From Combretum micranthum (Eukaryota > Streptophyta > Magnoliopsida > Myrtales > Combretaceae), in assembly GCA_024138025.1 (NCBI GenBank), contig JAMXBD010001578.1:1-64000 (forward strand): DNA of 64,000 bases, given 5' to 3'. A program made the position numbers and the translations under genes. Below, piece after piece: positions 31,178 through 43,924 of the stretch (its first letter is position 1; each line of letters opens with the position of its first letter). The notes under the pieces are model-generated. The model had not been told where the DNA came from. It saw only the letters and a list, made by a program, of their open reading frames with translations, and ran no database searches.

Positions 31178-33876
31178 TGAATTTGATAAATTTGCAATTT
31201 ATGTAATTAAAATGTAATAAATGTGAATAATTAATTAAGAAACAAAAATTCTTGGGAAAGAAAATTATAATGAGTAGTTGTAAGGATGTAAGAATAGGGT
31301 ATGGGTAGTGTGTTGTGTAGGTTGTACTTGTGAATAGTAGACAAGACATCTACTTTACCGGTTGCAACGAAAAACACGGGAAAAGGCTATAACTGTAATT
31401 TTTATAGCCCGAAAAATTATAAAATTGATATTTTTGGAATCCTTATAAAATTACGGTTCTAATGAATATTCCGGAACATTTTTCTGAGTTCGTGGTCTCG
31501 GGGCACGCGTTTCCGTAATTGAGCTCGGGAAGGCTCGGAATTGAAAAATTCTCGAATTTGAAACTTTCAAAGGTTTAAAATATACTTTAGAACAATAATT
31601 CATATTCATTAACTTTATAAAACTTCTTTTGTTATGAAACCGAAGGAAAGCCGGATCTAGGATTTCTAAGCTCCTCTCATTAAGCTCGAACCAGGCCGAT
31701 TTAGGGTTTCGTTCTCTGGTTTCCGAAGTTTACCCGATCACTAGGAGAACTAGGGTAAACATCATAAATAAAAAAAAAATTGGGTAATGAATAATAGTAA
31801 ATCGTACTAAAGACTCACTAATTACCGGTAGTAATGAAACACAATTAAATTTGCAAAATCAGGTAATTCTAGCTTCGAAAATTTGTAAAACTAATAATTT
31901 AGAGATCCTTATAGAAATATGAGTCTAACGGCATTAATAACATATTTTTAACATTTCGAATCCCAGGGCGCACTTTTCGAAGTCGACCTGACTAGATTGG
32001 AATAGGTCGAAAACTCGCTGATCTCATCCTTTAGAGCATCCTAGGCTTAATACGAGCCAATTACACCTTTTCCTCTTATTCCGACTCCTGGGTTTAGGAA
32101 CACGGGATTGTCGGATCTAGACTACGGAGTTTCTTGTGAGTTTCAGGGACTTAGGTTTCTCAGTTGACGTTTGGTTTACACCTTTGCCGATCTAGAAACT
32201 GATATCTTATGTAAACCCGAAAACTTCCATCATATGATACGATCCTAGACTAGAAATTATGAGTTGACTAGTAACCTTAGGAGTTAATTAGAAACCTAGT
32301 TAGATAGATACTTTAAATTTTAACGGTGTGGGACTCATAGATTTTATAAAAGGACTTCTTTGACCCCAATTGTTTCCAAAAACCAGATTTCGTATTTCGA
32401 GTTAATAATTCAGGTGGTGATCAAAGGAAACTTCAAATCCTAAACCCGAACCCTTGTCAAACAGACAGATTCTATAGGAAAACCTAAATATAAATATTAA
32501 GTGATCACCTTAGTATTCAATAGAGACCGGGAATTAAAACAAGGTATAGTAATGAACCTATATTTGCATTGGAACCCTAAAATTTGAGAGTTTTTGTCAG
32601 TAATAAACTACATTGATAAGATTTCATAGTGAGTATCCAAATCTAAAATATATAATTAGTATAGCCTATATATTAGTAGTAATATTACATAAATGACTCA
32701 ATAGGGTTTTAGTTAGGAAATTATGATCTTAAGATAAATTGTTAGGATTATAAATACCCAATAAAAATATAAACTGATGTATAACTTGAGATTTAGACCT
32801 CCAATACAGAATTGAATCATACTAATATTCAAATTAGGGTTTTCTAAAGCCCTTGGAGCCTAAAACGAAAATTGACCCGAAAAGCTTATAAAACCTAAAT
32901 CGCGTGGGATAAATCTTCTTAAACAATTAGATACGTACTATTATAGCTTAAATTTGTACTTTTTATGAAACCAAACATTTTATAGGATCCATTAAAGACC
33001 TTTATACATATACATTTACATATATAAGCTAAAATATACCTTAGTAGTGTATTAAACTACCCAAGAACTTAACTAAACGAAATTTAACTATTATATAATA
33101 TATATATATATATGTAATCTCAGCTTGCTAGAGACGTTCCACTTGGAGTGAAGGGCTGTGATTCTCTTGAGGATTGTGAACCGAAGTTTCTTCAATAATT
33201 TACCCAAAGTCAATCCAAATCCTCTCCAAAACCAATGGAAACGTGACAGATCACCCTTGCATTTATGATAATCAAACAAGGAATGTGATGGACAATAAAC
33301 AAGAGCAAATTGTTTCGGAATTGAGGGAGCAACACGATCGGAAACTACACAACATTATATATATTATACAAACGAACTCGGATGGCTAAGCAAACGAACT
33401 TCAAACTCCTCCAAACTTTCCAGAACTCATTTACATCTTATTAGGAGTAGAACAAACCCAGAAAACAAGTTTTAAACGCTCGAATCAACCTAGTTCTAGA
33501 ATTCGAACAAAATCTGGGGAAAAAAACGCTCAAGAACAAGTTTGAGGTGAGTCAATCTATTCCGCGAGTTTCCTTCTAGTTTTATGGATTGAGACTGACT
33601 TATAAACATCTTAGGAAGCTAACCAAATCATTAGGAGCTTCGGATTTCACCGAGAAGCCACAACGAAGGTATTTTTCGCAAACCCTAGCCGAGTTGGATG
33701 ATTCGAAATCATAGTTAGCATGTTGCTTTTAAGTTATGATTCTTGGATACTTAGGTTTATTAGGTCCTTAGGAGTCTTTTAGATCCAAAATCTCGACGTT
33801 TTGACATCGGGATTCGTCGGAAATGGACATGACTCATCGGGGAAGGACGATGAACAGTGCTTCCGATGAGCCCAGG

Positions 33877-34039
33877 CACGTTGTACGAGCGTACTCAACC
33901 CGTGCAACCCTCAGCCAGCACATTGTACGGGCGTACTTAAACGTGCAACCCTCGGCTAGCAACGTGTACGGGTGTACTTAACCGTACACCCTCAGCAAGC
34001 ATTTTGTACGGGCGTACTTGACCGTGTACCCTCGGCCAA
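33877..34039 (+). repeat. GC-rich tandem repeat, four units of 40-42 bp
   Basis: Units begin at 33877, 33919, 33960 and 34000 and share TTGTACGGGCGTACTT followed by CCGTGCAACCCTC(A/G)GC. Each unit contains the palindrome-like GTACGNGCGTAC. It is strikingly GC-rich against an AT-rich LTR. Confidence 0.9.
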
Positions 34040-34523
34040 AAGAAAAGAGAAACGAAACTAAGTATACATAATTACATAATAAATAATAATTTAAATAATT
34101 TTATAATGTTTATTATTTTTCCTGCATTTAATTATTTTTTTCTGGAATAGTAATAGTAATAGTAATATTATAATATAATAATATTAAATCCAAAAGTTAT
34201 TTATTTAAATTTAAAATAAAATTATTTTTCTGACTTTATTAAATATAGGATGTTTAAATATTTAACCTATTATTATCTAAAAAAATTTTCTTTAGAAATA
34301 TAAATTACTTTGTTAAGTAATTTCCGTATAAAAGATTTCTAATTATTAATATCCTTTATATTATTAAAAGAATTTTAGAATTTCGAATATATTATTTTGA
34401 AATAGTAATAAATAGGGATATAAACTAAAATTACTTTAGTAATAATATTAATTAAAATATATAAGACCATTAGTATAACTCTTAATGTGATGAGATATAA
34501 TCTATTTTCGGAAAATTTGTTAT

Positions 34524-34579
34524 CATTATTATTATTATTATTATTATTATATATTATTATTATTATTATTATTATTATA
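34524..34579 (+). repeat. (ATT)n microsatellite
   Basis: About 18 units with one interruption. The same position in the other B LTRs (41899-42043, 50368-50476) also carries ATT/AAT arrays. Confidence 0.95.
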
Positions 34580-35132
34580 CAATTGTTGTTATTACTATTG
34601 TTATTATTGTTATTAGTATTATTGATATTATAATTATTTTTGGTGCTATTTTTGATAATATTATTAAGACTTATGAGAAGAGAAAAATAATTTTGAAAAT
34701 AGTTATAATTAAGTTAATAAATTCTTTTATTAGTAAATATGTTTTCATAAATAAAAATATATATATGTATAAATTATGAGTTAGTAAATACTAAGTATAT
34801 ACTAGAACATTCATATATGAATAGATAACAATGGAAATTTAAATACTCCAAATTTGTGAGTATAGGAACATCTATACTTTATAAGAAGAATTTATTAAGT
34901 AATTTAAAAGAGAACTGAGAGTACAAGAATTTAGAACTTAGAGCTATTCCGAAAGAATTAGCTAAGAATAAAACAGAGACCCAACCGACCAATAGAACAC
35001 TTAAATATTCATAGAGACTAAAATTGTATAGTCTGAAATTTTAATATTTATATTATTTGTTTATCTTAATAGGTGACTCGGGTTTTGGGGAGGACCTACC
35101 TGAAGATTATTACGATTAAATAGAATGGGCAG

Positions 35133-35913
35133 GTGAGTGACTCAGTCTTATTATATTGGTTGTGCTTGTACTAGTAGTGAACCATAAATGAAAAGATAAT
35201 AAAATTGGTGATCTGTTTGAAATAGGAAAGTTGTGTATTGTATTCCATTGATTGCCATGTCACTCTAAAATAAGTGATAACACAATTGCGTGTATCTTGA
35301 TAATGTATGTAGTATCTAATTGAATGTCTATATTACTTGATCACCCTCAAATTGACTAAAAACTACTGGTACCATAATGTAAATAAATCATGCATCACAT
35401 ACTATGCATAAAAAGCATTGAGTAAGTGGTAGCCTACTACGTGTTAGTTTCTCGGATCTCTGGTAAGGCTTGAATTATCTAGGCCAGAGGGCTAGTAGTT
35501 AATTGCAAGATTACTTTTGTTCTGTTAATACCATAGGAACTACATGGTAAATGAAGGACGCCGCTTATGGTATTACGTGGGAATAACTAACACTTAGTGG
35601 AGTTTCTAAAGCTAAAACAGGAAATAAATAATGAAACATGATAAGTTTAAAGAGATAACTAAATTTGAGATTATTATTTCCTGGAAGCTTAAGTCTCTCC
35701 TGGGTAGGTGGACCATAGATTGTGATCCTTCAACCCCGATGGGAGGGCGTAAATCTCCATCCTGTTTGGATTCCAGGTTATCCAAGCTTGTAATGTTCAT
35801 TTGTGTGATTGCTGCATTTCATATGATTGTTAAATAACTTGTATGTTATGTGTAATAAGTTCTGGTTATTCACTGAGCTTGTGTTTTAGCTCACACTCCC
35901 ACAGTCCTTTCAG
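35133..35913 (+). other. Intron-like interval in LTR, family B (781 bp)
   Basis: The donor CAG/GTGAGTGA at 35133 is close to the plant consensus. The acceptor AGTCCTTTCAG/GTT ends at 35913. Confidence 0.5.
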
Positions 35914-36682
35914 GTTCACTCTGCGACCGTGGCTCATTACTAGCAGGAGCATGGTCCCGGTAAGAGATTAGAAGCCGGAAGTTTACAGTTTAGTATAAGG
36001 TTAGCATATCTGTATCTGTAGTAGTCTGATGATGCATTTAATGTGCATTAGAATCATTAGTTAAGGTTGTAATGAATTTTGAAGCATATGATCTGTAATA
36101 TAGTAGTTTGTAATAGTTGTTTACTAATTTACATTTATATATGCTTGCTTATCCCATCCAAGCAACTAAAAGATCCTGTTTTTGAAAATCATGTCATACC
36201 TGGAAGGTAAACTAATAATGGTAATTGAATGGTTCTTGATTATCATTATTAGAATACCCTCGGGGCGTGACATCTTATACTTATATGACATATCTGATTG
36301 GTGAGATTTATTTTAAGGTCGATTTTCATAAGCATTTAATATCTCACAACGTTCTTGAAATTCTTTGGATTGAGTTTTATTCCCGAAGGTTAATCACTAT
36401 TTACTTCTTAACAATTTGTTTTAAGGCTCTATTTTACCCGAATTTATAAGTTGGAGTTAGACATAAAATTTGTCGTACGTAGAGGTTTTAAAAATGGAAG
36501 TATATTGAGTTGCTATTTTATATCTGAGGTTCTTATTTTTCTCACGATTCAGAAATTTCCGGATTCATTCGGAATTTGGGACTTATCGAAGTTCAGTTTT
36601 AATTCGGAGTGACTTTCCGAGTTTTATTTTCAAAGTTCATCTTTAGAATTATTTACTGAATTCTTCCAGGGCTTACAATAGA

Positions 36683-36773
36683 AACATAAACAGATCAATA
36701 TATTACAATCTAAACTCCAAATAAATATTTGGATCACATTATTGTTCTGGTTAGGGTATTCTTAATCTATTAG
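36683..36773 (+). repeat. Family-B LTR number 1, resumed segment
   Basis: Continues 27920-28245 after the TSD-bounded insertion. It aligns with 37340-37425 and is cut at 36774 by the start of another B LTR. Confidence 0.7.
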
Positions 36774-38334
36774 TGCAAAACCCCGAAAAATTTTCACACT
36801 AGTATACGACACTAGAATAGAAAATGTAAATTAGCTAGTAAATCTAGAACTTAACAAAAACCTTAGAATAAATCTATGAGTTGAATTTAGCTCGTTTACG
36901 ATTTGAAAGCATGAATAAAAAATTCTTTGACATTAATTGATACAAAAAACGAGATTTCGTATCTTGAGCTGATAACTCAAGATCTAATTAAAGATAACCT
37001 AAATTTTCAAACCCCGAAACTTATCATACAAATAGAAATAGATAGAAATATACAAGTATAGAAAATAAATGGATACCATTGAACTCAACAAAGATTTTAG
37101 ACTATAACTATGAGTAGTAATGAGCCTATAAATAGTTTTAAACCCTAAAACAAAGATTCTTAAACAGTATTAAAGACTACTAATAAGATTTCATAGTAGG
37201 TATCGAAAACCCAAAATATAAAGATAACTTGGCCGAGATATTAAGTGCAATAAAGAGTAAATAACCAATTACACTTATAGTTAGCAAGCGATAACTTAAC
37301 GATAAACCGTTAGGGTTATAAATACAAAATAAAAACATAAACAGATGTATAACTAATAATCTAGACTCTAAATAAATATTTGGATCACACCATTGTTTTA
37401 GTTAGAGTAATTGTAAGCTATTAGAGCCTAAACCAAAAATTAACCTATTAAGCTATTAAAACCCTAACCACAGGAGACAAAATGCTAAAAATAATTAATC
37501 TCGTAAACTTTAAATTTAAAGTTGAACTTAATAGTAATGTAAAATTTTTGTAGGACTCTATAAAAATACTTTCAGTCAAAAACTCTCAAATAAATGATAT
37601 ATTTACCCTGATAGCTTAATAAATTACCCTAAAACTAAGATAATTATTAACTAATAAATATAATAATATTTTCTCCTCAAATCTATCTAAATTTCGGTGC
37701 AAGTAGGTCTAAAATTGTGGCTTTGATTTTCTTGGAAGGATGCAGCCGAAATCCTCTTCATTTTGGTCTAAATTATACTCTTTTAAGTCAACAAAATACA
37801 CACAAACACCAACCAAAAGGAGACAACTAGACAAGTTCATTAATGCTGCAAAAACAACTTGCTCAAACAGTGTAATTTAGAGAGAATTATGGAGCTAAAT
37901 CTCGTTGGAAGCCGGCCACTTTCCTTCTTCTTCTTCATCTATAAAAAATTATAATGAATAAACAAATAAAGGATATTATATACACAAAACCAACCTTAAC
38001 CAACTACATAAGCTCTCCAAAAAACCAACCACGAAAAATCATTCAAAAACAATGCCAAACAAACTCAAACAAGGATCAAAAACCTTATAAAGGAAAACAA
38101 GGTGAGTTGATTCGTTTTTACTTTTTCATTGTTAAAAACAATGTCTTAAACTGGTTCCTGATGATCATAGGATCATAACCCAACCAAAAACAAGCTTCGA
38201 ATCACATCAAAAAAGCTCAACGAGGTAAATTTTCGCAAACCCTAAGTTGCACTCTTTGATTTCTAAAATAAAGGATTATGTGCATATTATTGTATTATGA
38301 GTCGATATATGTATATATATATATATATATATAT
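36774..38334 (+). repeat. Family-B LTR number 2, first segment
   Basis: Starts TGCAAAACCCCG (a changed TGTAAACCCCG) inside LTR number 1 after CTATTAG. It aligns with the start of 32210-36272 and, inverted, with 51420-51660 and 55293-55729. It ends in an (AT)n run at 38312-38334, where a solo A LTR is inserted. Confidence 0.75.
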
Positions 38335-39013
38335 TGTAAATCCCCGAAATTTTTGGATTCGAATTATAGCTTAAACCCTATCCGGAAGTCAACCGAATTT
38401 CCAGAGTCAACAAAACCCTAGTTTACCGTAACGCTTAAGTCCAGCATTACGTTTTCTTTAGCCCTAAAAAACGAAGTTAGAATAATTAGCTACAGTAGTT
38501 CGTAATGGCTATAGGTTTTATAAAAATATCAGTTTTACAAAATTCGGGTGTCTTTTGAACCCGATCGGACATAATTCTTGAAAAAAGTGTCCGGGAATCG
38601 GAATAAGAAAAATATTCTGAATATACCGTTAGACTCGTAAAAATATAAGATTTTCAAAAATATCAATTTCGTAATTTTTCGGTAGCTAAAAATATCAGAT
38701 ATCGCTTTTATACGCGTATTTTCTTACTACCGGTATTAAATTGTCATGTCTACTTTTACATTACACTATTTTCTACTATTCTATACTATTCATCTATCTC
38801 TACTTTTTTTTACAAAATACTCTTACAAACCATACACCTATTTATTACACATTTTCATTTCCAATATAATTTCACATCTTTTATTTTTTACTTTTAACTA
38901 ACAAAATAACAAAAAATAAATTTTTTTCCTCTCTCTTCCCTCTATATTTGCGCCGCCCAAATTGTTTTATTTTTCATTTATTTAATTAACACAATTTATC
39001 TCCCACATTTTCC

Positions 39014-39023
39014 TATAAATACC
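39014..39023 (+). promoter_or_regulatory. LTR TATA box, solo A LTR
   Basis: TATAAATACC after TTTTCC, with a GCGCCGCCC patch about 65 bp upstream and a CT-rich leader downstream. Confidence 0.6.
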
Positions 39024-40278
39024 CCCTCATACTTTCACTTCTTTCACACCAGTTCTTCTCTAAAGTTACTATACCAAAATCTCTTAAGAATTCTCTCAAG
39101 AAGTTCTTCCTAGTTTAGCTTCTTTTAGGTAAAAATTTATCCAAGCTTTCTTTATATTCATCTACTTAGTATGAGCTTAATGTGTGTTTTCTAAAACCAT
39201 GAAGGTTAAGAAAGCAACAATAGGTTCATACTTTGTTTTTGTTCATAATCACAAATTCCTTTATGTTCCTTTATGTTTCCTTTATGTTTATTACTATCTA
39301 ATATATCTATATAGCCATATATATTATTTAGAGCATATAAGCTCATTGTCTTGCAATTTATTTACTTCATTGTAATTTATTTATTTCAAGTTATTTTAAG
39401 ACTAGTCATTCTAGTCTTAGACTTGTCCTCATCAAGTCAAAACAATTCTTTTTCTTTTCTTTTCTTTTCGGGACTAGTCGTTTCTTAGTCCCGGGGTACC
39501 TTGATGAAGCTAAGGTCCCAATACTTGATTTACTTTCTTATTTGCTTAATCTTTCAAGTTATTATGTTCCTTTATATTTCTATAATTTGTGATTCATATT
39601 CATGCATGAACATAATGTTTTTTGTCTCAACAAAAATAAATGAGGAAGTATTTTCTTAAACTAAAGGTTCTTTTTAAATAAATGTAAAAAATAAATTTCT
39701 TAAAGAACTCATGAACATGCTTAGAAATGATTTTTCTTAAATAAACAAAAGGCTTTATAAAAACTTATTTTTCATCAAGTATTAGAATTTCTTTTGGAAA
39801 CATTACAAGAAACAAATATCATTTTATGAAATTACTTTTAAAAGATATTGGAATCTAAGTTTAGAAAATAAAACCACTCCTTAGAAATTTAAAAGTAATG
39901 ACAAGAGACTAAATTTAGAAAATGGAATATTCACCTCAAATAACTCAAGATCTTTCCAAAAGTAAAATGAATATTCCAACAAAATCTCAAGTTCAAAGTC
40001 TTTTAAAACCTTACTTTTCATAAGTTGAGACAACTTCATTTACTTCATACATTTGTTACGAGTCATTACATATATGTATATACCTTTCAAAAAGTTTACA
40101 AAATACTTGAAATATTCATTTTTCAAATGAGCCTTATTTACAAAAAGGAAAACAAGTTTTTACAAAGTCGTGGCAAATCTGGTCGCTGCTTTTTCGGGAC
40201 CCAAACGACTTAGTTTGATGAAAATAAGCTTAGAAATGTGTAGATCTTTTCGAGTAGGTAGAAAACGATTATATACGC

Positions 40279-40333
40279 GAAATTCCGAGTTAGTTAAAAT
40301 GAGCAAGTTATGGCTATTTTAAGTTGGAATTTC
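40279..40333 (+). other. Conserved LTR hairpin, copy 5
   Basis: Same structure with a 4-nt duplication (AGTTAGTT) in the left arm. The right arm at 40315-40333 is unchanged apart from its first base. Confidence 0.55.
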
Positions 40334-40524
40334 CTCTTATACGATTTTAACGCGATTTTAAAAAATTAGAATCTTCAAGAAGAGAAATTCATGAAATACT
40401 CATTTTGGGTATTCTTCTTGATTAGATAATCTCGAGGAGGATTATTCGTATCCCGAAGATTACTACGATTAAGTGGAAATCCCGAACAACTCATCCATCT
40501 CAAGAAAGGTGTCCTCATGGCTGA

Positions 40525-41202
40525 GTGAGTTTATTCCCCGTTATTTTTCATACTCTTGATTGTGCTTGTAAAAATTAGTTGTACTAGAATTTAGGCAAAA
40601 ATCAAATGGAAGTTGTATGATAATATGTTGAAAGAATGTTAAGTATATCGAAACTTGATTTGTTTGTAATAAAGTTGTTGTACATTACTATCTTGAAGTG
40701 TTTGAAATTGGTTGCTCACTTGAAAGAAGATAAATATAACTACTAGACTCTAATTAAGAAATTATGCATGCACTTCATATTTTGAGTCACATTGCATTCA
40801 CTACTATACAATTGGTGGGACAAGAGTATAATAGTGGTGGTAGACATAACCGGTATATCATGTAAGTGGCGAGTAGGAGCCAGTAAGAACTACTTAAATT
40901 GGTGGCTAGTAGGAGCCTGTAATAATTACAAGTTTTTGATGGCGTATAGGAGCCGGTAAGATCTATAAAAGTGTTTTAAAAAGTTGTGGCTGTAATTGGC
41001 CTGAATACCCAACCCTGAATGAAGGGCGTAATTCATTCAACATATGATTCCCGAAAAGTCATATGTCTTGTATGCTCACGTGATTGTTGCATTCCATATG
41101 TTTGAATAATAAACTTGGTTGATAATTTACTTTGAGTATGAATTTTGGGATTTAATCACTAAGCCCATAAGCTTACACCCTTATAGGTATTTATATTCTC
41201 AG
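40525..41202 (+). other. Intron-like interval in LTR, copy 5 (678 bp)
   Basis: Donor CTGA/GTGAGTTT at 40525; acceptor TTATATTCTCAG ends at 41202. Confidence 0.4.
40864..40975 (+). repeat. Minisatellite, about 36-bp period, three units, different unit
   Basis: Units at about 40872, 40909 and 40944 share GTAGGAGCC(N)GTAA. Position in the LTR and period match the 18451 array, but the unit sequence differs. Confidence 0.75.
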
Positions 41203-41612
41203 GAACACCTATTTTTGTGCCCGAGGCCTCCCCATATCCGTGTAAGTTTTATATATTGAAGCTTTTGGAGGAAATTTGCTCGAAGACTTAGATTAGAATT
41301 CCTTTGAAATCTTTAATGTAGTATTTTGGATGTTGTTAAGATTATCACGATCATTGGGATTAGCGGGGGTATGCCCCTAAGAAATCATGTAATAGACCTT
41401 TGGATATTAATGATATAATATGTTTTATTTCTGGATTCTTGTATGTTCATTTTTACTTGCTTAAACTATACTTCCCAAAAGCGTCTCCTATTACCATGCT
41501 AGACGCCTTACATGTAATAATAAGGCTTTCGCATGACTAAGATAGTCATTCTTGTGCCTTGATATTATATGTGGCGGGCTGCCATGTTTAGGGTACCTTT
41601 CGGGGCGTGACA

Positions 41613-42045
41613 TATAATATGTAAGAACACTTAGGAAGATTTTAAAAAGGATTTTAACGTGAAAAATGAAAGAAAATTGGATTGGACCAACGAGGAAGAT
41701 GAATAGTATGCGAATCCCAGATGAGCATGGGATAAATACAGTCGTATTTCCCAGCCATGTTCCTCTCGGCGTGCAATTTTCTCCTAATTTCTAGAAATGC
41801 ACAGGGAGTACACGACTGGGTTTCACCTCGTGTATCTCTCGAAAATCGAATAAAAAAATTTAAAAAATATTAAATCAATTACAATATTTGATTAGTTCCA
41901 ACAACAACAACAACAATAATAATAATAATAATTTTTAGTATTATTATTAGTGATATTATTATTAATATAATTATTATCATTACTAATATTAGTGGTAATA
42001 ATATTGTTAATGATACTATTATTATAGTAATTGTTATTATTAAAC
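41613..42045 (+). repeat. Family-B LTR number 2, resumed segment
   Basis: Continues 36774-38334 beyond the solo A LTR. It carries a module with repeated short words (41700-41830) at the same place as the 41-bp tandem repeat of the solo B LTR, then an AAC/AAT array (41899-42043), where a minus-strand C LTR cuts in. Confidence 0.7.
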
Positions 42046-43552
42046 TGTAAGGACTCGCTATCACCTCTATAATTAAAACAGGCGATAACAGCTCCCCAAC
42101 CACATATAACCTATGGAATTATATGTAAGGTTGTCTAAAAAGAAGTGTTTGAGGAATTGTTTGTCTAATTCCACATAATTAACATAATTGAAATCATAGT
42201 TTTTTAAAACTTTTAGCAAAACATAACTACACCATTAACATATTTCACATATAGAAATAAACCCAAGTCATACATAGTTAAGTACATATATATATATTTA
42301 TATTACAACCAAAGGCTTCGTACAAGCTTTAACAAAATTACACATAAAATCCAACTAGAACTTTAAGTACAACCACAAAAGCTATCACAACTAGTCTATT
42401 ACAAAATATGGATTCCATCAAATCTAAGGTCATCTCTAGTCCTCCAAATCATCAAGAAAATCCTCATAATCTGTTCCATACCCCATATTCGTATAAAACT
42501 TGTCAGATTTATCACCTGAAATGGTTAAAATATGAGCCAAAGGCCCAGTACACAAGTAACGAATATAAATGCAAAGTGATTCACAAATGCTTAAGCTAAA
42601 TGCAAAATGCAACAACCAATTATTTATTATTCAATCTTTAGTTAGTCGTACATCATAGGAGTATTCAAACTCCGAGCAACAGGGATTTCTGGGGGAACCT
42701 AAGTAACGATCACGACGCTTAGAGAGTTGATATAAGTTACTTGGATACTCATGCCATCCTAGATAAATTTATCCATAATAATTAAGTAATCTCATCTAGG
42801 GTTTTTAGCTGTTTCTCGACTTTACTTAACACGATCCATAATATCACTTAATTCAAGTGTTCCCATAAACATTGAATTAAATCATATTATATCCTTTCAA
42901 GAATAAGCAAATGTTATACCGATACCAAATTCCCCGATTACCCACTGAACCACTTATGAAAGTCATATCAAAATGACAAGGATGGTCTAAGTGCCTAAAA
43001 CTACCATGCCCCTAATCTGAGCAGGGTTATCGCTCTCCGAACAAGATTTAACAGTATAAAAGACACTCAACAAACAATTATTAAATTTTTTAATTTAGAG
43101 TAAATTTAAATAATGCTTATCCTAGCAAAGAAACAAGAAAGTTACCGTGTACCTGAAATAACTTGGGAACTAATAGGGTTAGCCGAGTGAGGATCTGTCA
43201 CTGTATAAGATAATATTGAATTTCTCACTTAGTTCAAGCACTAATCAACTAGTTTCAAACATAACTAATCAAAGAAATTCAAATAAATTATTACAAAGTC
43301 ATAACATAGCATTCAAACATCATATTATATCATACAATACTCAACAAATATTCAATTGATCATATATCAAGCTTTGGGAAATATTGAGAAAGTTTTTGAA
43401 AATGAAAATTAAAGGATACGCTGGCCTTCAACGCCGGCGGCATTAAACCGGTGTAGAATGCACTAAAATTCAACGCTTGCCATAACTGGCAGTGTTTAAA
43501 AATACGCCAGTAGCCTTTAGTTTACGCCGACGGTCTTAAGCTGGTGTAGACT
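42046..43552 (-). repeat. Family-C LTR, 3' part, minus strand, truncated
   Basis: Read on + it starts TGTAAGGACTCGC, the inverse of the C LTR end. It aligns inverted with about 52690-55287, including CCACATATAACC at 42100 and the CGTGATCGTTAC-type block at 42700-42725 (compare 54440). A GC-rich module with ACGCCGGCGG and ACCGGTGT lies at 43425-43550. It stops at 43552, where a minus-strand A LTR begins; the missing 1 kb of the C LTR is not on the other side. Confidence 0.75.
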
Positions 43553-43924
43553 TGTCACGCCCTGGAGGTACCTTAAACGTAGCAGTCCGCCGTACACAAT
43601 ATTAAAGCCTAAGAATGACCACCTCAGTCACGCGAAGGCTTCCATACTATGTACAAGGCGTCTAACACATGGAGGAGACATCGGAGTGATACATTTTATG
43701 TTGATATAACTTGGTAACAATGTAAAGGAATTTCAATTTACTATACTCCAAATACAAAGCATTATACTTCAATTACATTCATCAAAAGTTTCACTACATA
43801 AAACTATTACAAGGCAAATCATAAAACCTAGCTAATAACTTCAAGCATTCTTATTCCTTGCCAGAATCCCGAAGTCATTCTCGGCTCCAACCATCTTGGT
43901 CCCCACTTAGCATTTTGAGATAAC

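Larger units (their letters stand above)
32210..36272 (+). repeat. Solo family-B LTR (4,063 bp) with perfect TSD TCTTA
   Basis: Starts TGTAAACCCG and ends CTCGGGGCGTGACA, flanked by TCTTA at 32205-32209 and 36273-36277. The host sequence is continuous across the insertion: 32165-32209 plus 36278-36677 aligns with the uninterrupted 48240-48687, which serves as an empty-site paralogue. Contents are a 41-bp tandem repeat (33877-34039), an ATT microsatellite (34524-34579) and an intron-like interval. No internal sequence is present, so it is a product of LTR-LTR recombination. Confidence 0.93.
28246..36677 (-). repeat. Chimeric family-A LTR unit with perfect TSD, holding a nested B LTR
   Basis: Read leftward it starts TGTAAGCCC at 36677 and ends GGGGCGTGACA at 28246, flanked by ATAGA on both sides (28241-28245 and 36678-36682). 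Without the nested 32210-36272 it is about 4.36 kb. Inside, a second LTR-like start (TGTTTACCC) lies at 31761, and 28246-31761 aligns end to end with the solo LTR 58826-62233. Sequence 36677-31762 repeats the same 5' LTR zone, including ACCGGTAGTAATGAAA at 31834 against ACCGGTTGCAACGAAA at 31358. So an LTR start is duplicated within one TSD-bounded unit. Confidence 0.8.
38335..41612 (+). repeat. Solo family-A LTR (3,278 bp)
   Basis: Starts TGTAAATCCCCG, ends TTTCGGGGCGTGACA. Flanks TATAT and TATAA agree at 4 of 5 bases, and the flanking B LTR continues across it (GGATACTTAGG-type sequence after 41620 as at 33750). It carries a TATA box, hairpin, minisatellite and intron-like interval. No primer site follows. 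Confidence 0.85.

Noticed and set aside
41879..42103. 74-codon Ile/Val-rich minus-strand frame
   Set aside because: Translation of the AAC/AAT microsatellite array in the B LTR.
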